Source: CAZGXM01 sp964529795 (GTDB lineage: Bacteria > Bacillota > JADQBR01). From it: a DNA stretch of 7,512 nucleotides. Below the pieces are notes generated by a model. The model was not told where the DNA came from. It ran no database searches and worked only from the letters and a program-made list of their open reading frames with translations. The translations under genes and the position numbers were made by a program. The stretch spans positions 1-7,512 of the forward strand of contig CAZGXM010000091.1 in assembly GCA_964529795.1 (NCBI GenBank). The letters run 5' to 3'. Every line of letters starts with the position of its first letter. The first letter of the stretch is position 1. This document shows positions 5,798 through 7,512 of the stretch, one piece after another.

Positions 5798-6181
5798 CAG
5801 CAGTGGCAAGAATGGACTTCTGCCATCTTGCCCAAAGGACGAAACTGGCAGTAACCGCCCATGTTCAATCCTAACCTTGGTAAAAATACGAGAACGGGTT
5901 AAACGAACTTGGTTTAGCGTATCCTATAAGGCATGACTATATTTTGTGGCGAGGGGAAAAGGGCCGCTTGACGACCAGTGATTGTTTACTGCTTAAGGGA
6001 ACGAGCCCTTACGCAGCACAAACTCTAGAGAGCTACACTTTCAACTTTCGTGGCATAGTATCCGCCTTTGATTAAACATCCATGATGTTCAAGAGGAAGC
6101 GATACTAGTATCTTGTCTTCTGATTATTTATTTCCTTGCTATATCAAATAGGAGAGTCCTTGGCTAAAGGATGTGATTCAT
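5798..6181. other. Intergenic gap, 384 bases
   Basis: No credible gene or tRNA is seen. A hairpin at 5994-6011 (TAAGGG, six-base loop, CCCTTA) is the only clear structure and lacks a T-run. The 100 bases before the next gene are AT-rich and may contain its promoter, but no pair of hexamers with good spacing stands out. AAAGGA (6166-6171) is the likely ribosome binding site of ATG 6182. Confidence 0.5.
5994..6011. other. Hairpin in intergenic DNA
   Basis: TAAGGG (5994-5999) pairs exactly with CCCTTA (6006-6011) around loop AACGAG. It is not followed by T residues, so it is not a standard terminator, and it does not match a riboswitch that I recognise. Confidence 0.3.
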
Positions 6182-7512
6182 ATGGGTTACAAGTGCTTAA
6201 AAGGTTTAATGCTTTTACTTATCGTGGCAGTCATAATTACAGGATGTAATGACAAGCCCACTGAGTTACCCAGGCAGAGCGACGGTGAAACTGGGAAACA
6301 AATTAACCAGAATGATGATCAAACTGGAACTGAAGAATTAACACCTCAGCCCCAGGTGATAGCCCTCGATCCCGAAGACTACGGGGGGATCCCCCTTAAG
6401 AAGGATAGGTGGGAATTCACCACAGTACCCGATGGAGCAAACGTTTACCTGGATGGTAAGCTGGTTGGCAGGACACCCATCATCATGGAACAACTGCCTC
6501 CCCCGGGCTCGGTAATGACTGTGATCAAGGAAGGATACCAGTGGTATATGCATCATTTTGGCAAGGAAAAGCCAGGTGCCAGGACTATTAACCTTACGCC
6601 TGGCCGGTGGTTAAGTCTTGAGGAAATAGAGCGCGCCAAATCTGGGGTTAATCTGGAACTGCTACCCTTCCAGGAAAAACACTGGCAGATGAATCTAGGC
6701 CTGATGCAAGTCGAGCAGTTTTCTGCCAATCCTGCCGGAACTCTGGCTGCTGTAGTAATTGAGCGCCGGATCCCGGAAAACGAGCCGGTGACAAAAGTGA
6801 CTACAGGTTTACATATACTGGCCCTCATCCAGTTTTCACCCGAATGCAAGGTTAAGATAATGGAGTTCCGTCCTTTTTATGTTGGTTACAACTCATTTAG
6901 GAGTAAACTGCTAGGCTGGATTGATAACGACCGCCTCTTGCTGCTTGAAGGGGCACCTGACCCGCAGGGCAACGACAAGTTCAACCTTGGTCTGGCAATC
7001 CGGGTCTTAAACGTGGTGGACGGGCAGAAGACACAAGTGGCATGGATTCCCCATATAACGGCCGGCAAGTACTTGTGGGACGCCTGGTTGTCCGGGAATA
7101 AGGACGAGGTTTATTTTAGCCGGAGTTGGGGTTATTATAAGGGAGCCATTGAAGGTGTCAGGCTGGATACGGGGGAATACCGCGTCATCAAGAAAGACCT
7201 CCGGTTGTACAGGCCATTTGAAGAACTGTTTCTAGTGAAGTCCCCGGGGGGCACCAGGGTGGTTCATTTGCTAAATACACACAAGGATAATACCATGCCT
7301 ATCATAGATCTTAAAACAGGCCACGAAGTTGACCTCACTCCAAAAGGGGTCGTGGCATCGGATCCGGTCTGGTCCCCAGACGACAGCCTGGTTGCAGTGA
7401 AAGTGGGGGAACCTGGCCAGCCTTTTCAGGTGATATCCACAGAAGGCGGAGTTTATCTGGAGGCCAGTAGTATCTGGGTTGTAAACACAAAGGGGGAAAA
7501 GGTGGCCCGCCT
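6182..7512 (+). CDS. PEGA-domain lipoprotein with propeller-like C-terminal region (partial, runs off the window)
   Basis: Starts at ATG 6182, with AAAGGA (6166-6171) ten bases upstream; an in-frame TAG at 6149-6151 limits upstream extension. 443 codons are visible and the frame is still open at the window end. The signal peptide MGYKCLKGLMLLLIVAV ends in lipobox ITGC with Cys22, so the protein is lipid-anchored. A polar Gln/Asn/Asp/Thr-rich linker (about 23-58) leads to a PEGA domain at about 77-119 (VPDGANVYLDGKLVGRTPI, then VIKEGY), a small beta module found in surface proteins. The rest, from about 170, has the strand and turn rhythm of a beta-propeller, with one clear PD40-type motif DPVWSPDDSLVAV (394-406), followed by SSIWVVNTKGEKV at the edge. 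It is therefore architecturally parallel to the lipoprotein at 422-1906, with PEGA in place of the Ig-like domain. Binding partner unknown. Confidence 0.88.
   Translation, partial: MGYKCLKGLMLLLIVAVIITGCNDKPTELPRQSDGETGKQINQNDDQTGTEELTPQPQVIALDPEDYGGIPLKKDRWEFTTVPDGANVYLDGKLVGRTPIIMEQLPPPGSVMTVIKEGYQWYMHHFGKEKPGARTINLTPGRWLSLEEIERAKSGVNLELLPFQEKHWQMNLGLMQVEQFSANPAGTLAAVVIERRIPENEPVTKVTTGLHILALIQFSPECKVKIMEFRPFYVGYNSFRSKLLGWIDNDRLLLLEGAPDPQGNDKFNLGLAIRVLNVVDGQKTQVAWIPHITAGKYLWDAWLSGNKDEVYFSRSWGYYKGAIEGVRLDTGEYRVIKKDLRLYRPFEELFLVKSPGGTRVVHLLNTHKDNTMPIIDLKTGHEVDLTPKGVVASDPVWSPDDSLVAVKVGEPGQPFQVISTEGGVYLEASSIWVVNTKGEKVAR

Noticed and set aside
5616..5936. 106-codon + strand frame running past the end of the C-terminal fragment
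   Set aside because: More than half of it overlaps the better-supported frame ending at 5797, and the product has no domain, signal or good ribosome binding site.
5941..6030. Purine-rich, partly structured stretch as a possible riboswitch
   Set aside because: The bases do not match the conserved cores of riboswitch classes I can recall (c-di-GMP, cobalamin and fluoride were considered), and only one six-pair hairpin is evident.
6553..6849. 98-codon - strand frame
   Set aside because: It lies inside the PEGA lipoprotein gene, whose + strand frame is continuous with signal peptide and domains.
1..7512. CRISPR array, tRNA or rRNA genes, toxin-antitoxin or defence genes
   Set aside because: No regularly spaced repeats, no cloverleaf-like sequence and no defence-type domains were seen on either strand by eye; the only mobile element is the IS remnant.

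Overview
The window looks like a chromosomal segment of a Gram-positive, probably clostridial or Peptococcaceae-like (Desulfotomaculum/Pelotomaculum-type) Firmicute. The reasons are strong AAGGAGG-type Shine-Dalgarno sites, use of GTG and TTG starts, several lipoprotein signal peptides, a copper-amine-oxidase N-terminal-type domain (common on the surface of such organisms) and mixed, moderate G+C. The assignment is an inference from style, not from a marker gene. All convincing genes are on the + strand, and nearly all encode exported, lipid-anchored or membrane proteins.

Layout. 1-54 is a possible tail of an upstream gene. 133-405 encodes a small exported protein of unknown function. 422-1906 encodes a lipoprotein with an Ig-like domain followed by a TolB-like beta-propeller. 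2118-3581 encodes a three-part lipoprotein of unknown function that starts at TTG. 3627-3836 encodes a two-helix membrane protein. 3837-4196 is a 360-base gap with small inverted repeats only. 4197-4547 encodes a four-helix membrane protein. 4636-5797 is the wreck of what was probably one copper-amine-oxidase-N-domain protein, interrupted by the 3' end of an IS3-family element (transposase C-terminus and right end; the left part of the element is missing). 5798-6181 has no gene. 6182-7512 is the first 443 codons of a lipoprotein with a PEGA domain and a propeller-like C-terminal region, cut by the window edge.

How it fits together. Only the 133-405 and 422-1906 genes are spaced tightly enough (16 bases) to look co-transcribed; the others are separated by about 45-380 bases and no convincing rho-independent terminator was found. 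The common theme is the outer face of the membrane: two lipid-anchored beta-propellers (one Big_5-like, one PEGA), a third lipoprotein and a disrupted CuAO-N protein. This suggests an envelope or surface-protein region, but no pathway can be named.

The most notable features are the IS-scarred gene, a sharp G+C mosaic (about 25-40% against about 55-60% in hand-counted 60-base lines) that follows domain borders inside the 2118-3581 gene, and a 23-base near-repeat shared by the leaders of two small genes 3.5 kb apart. No RNA genes, CRISPR array or recognisable defence system was found.
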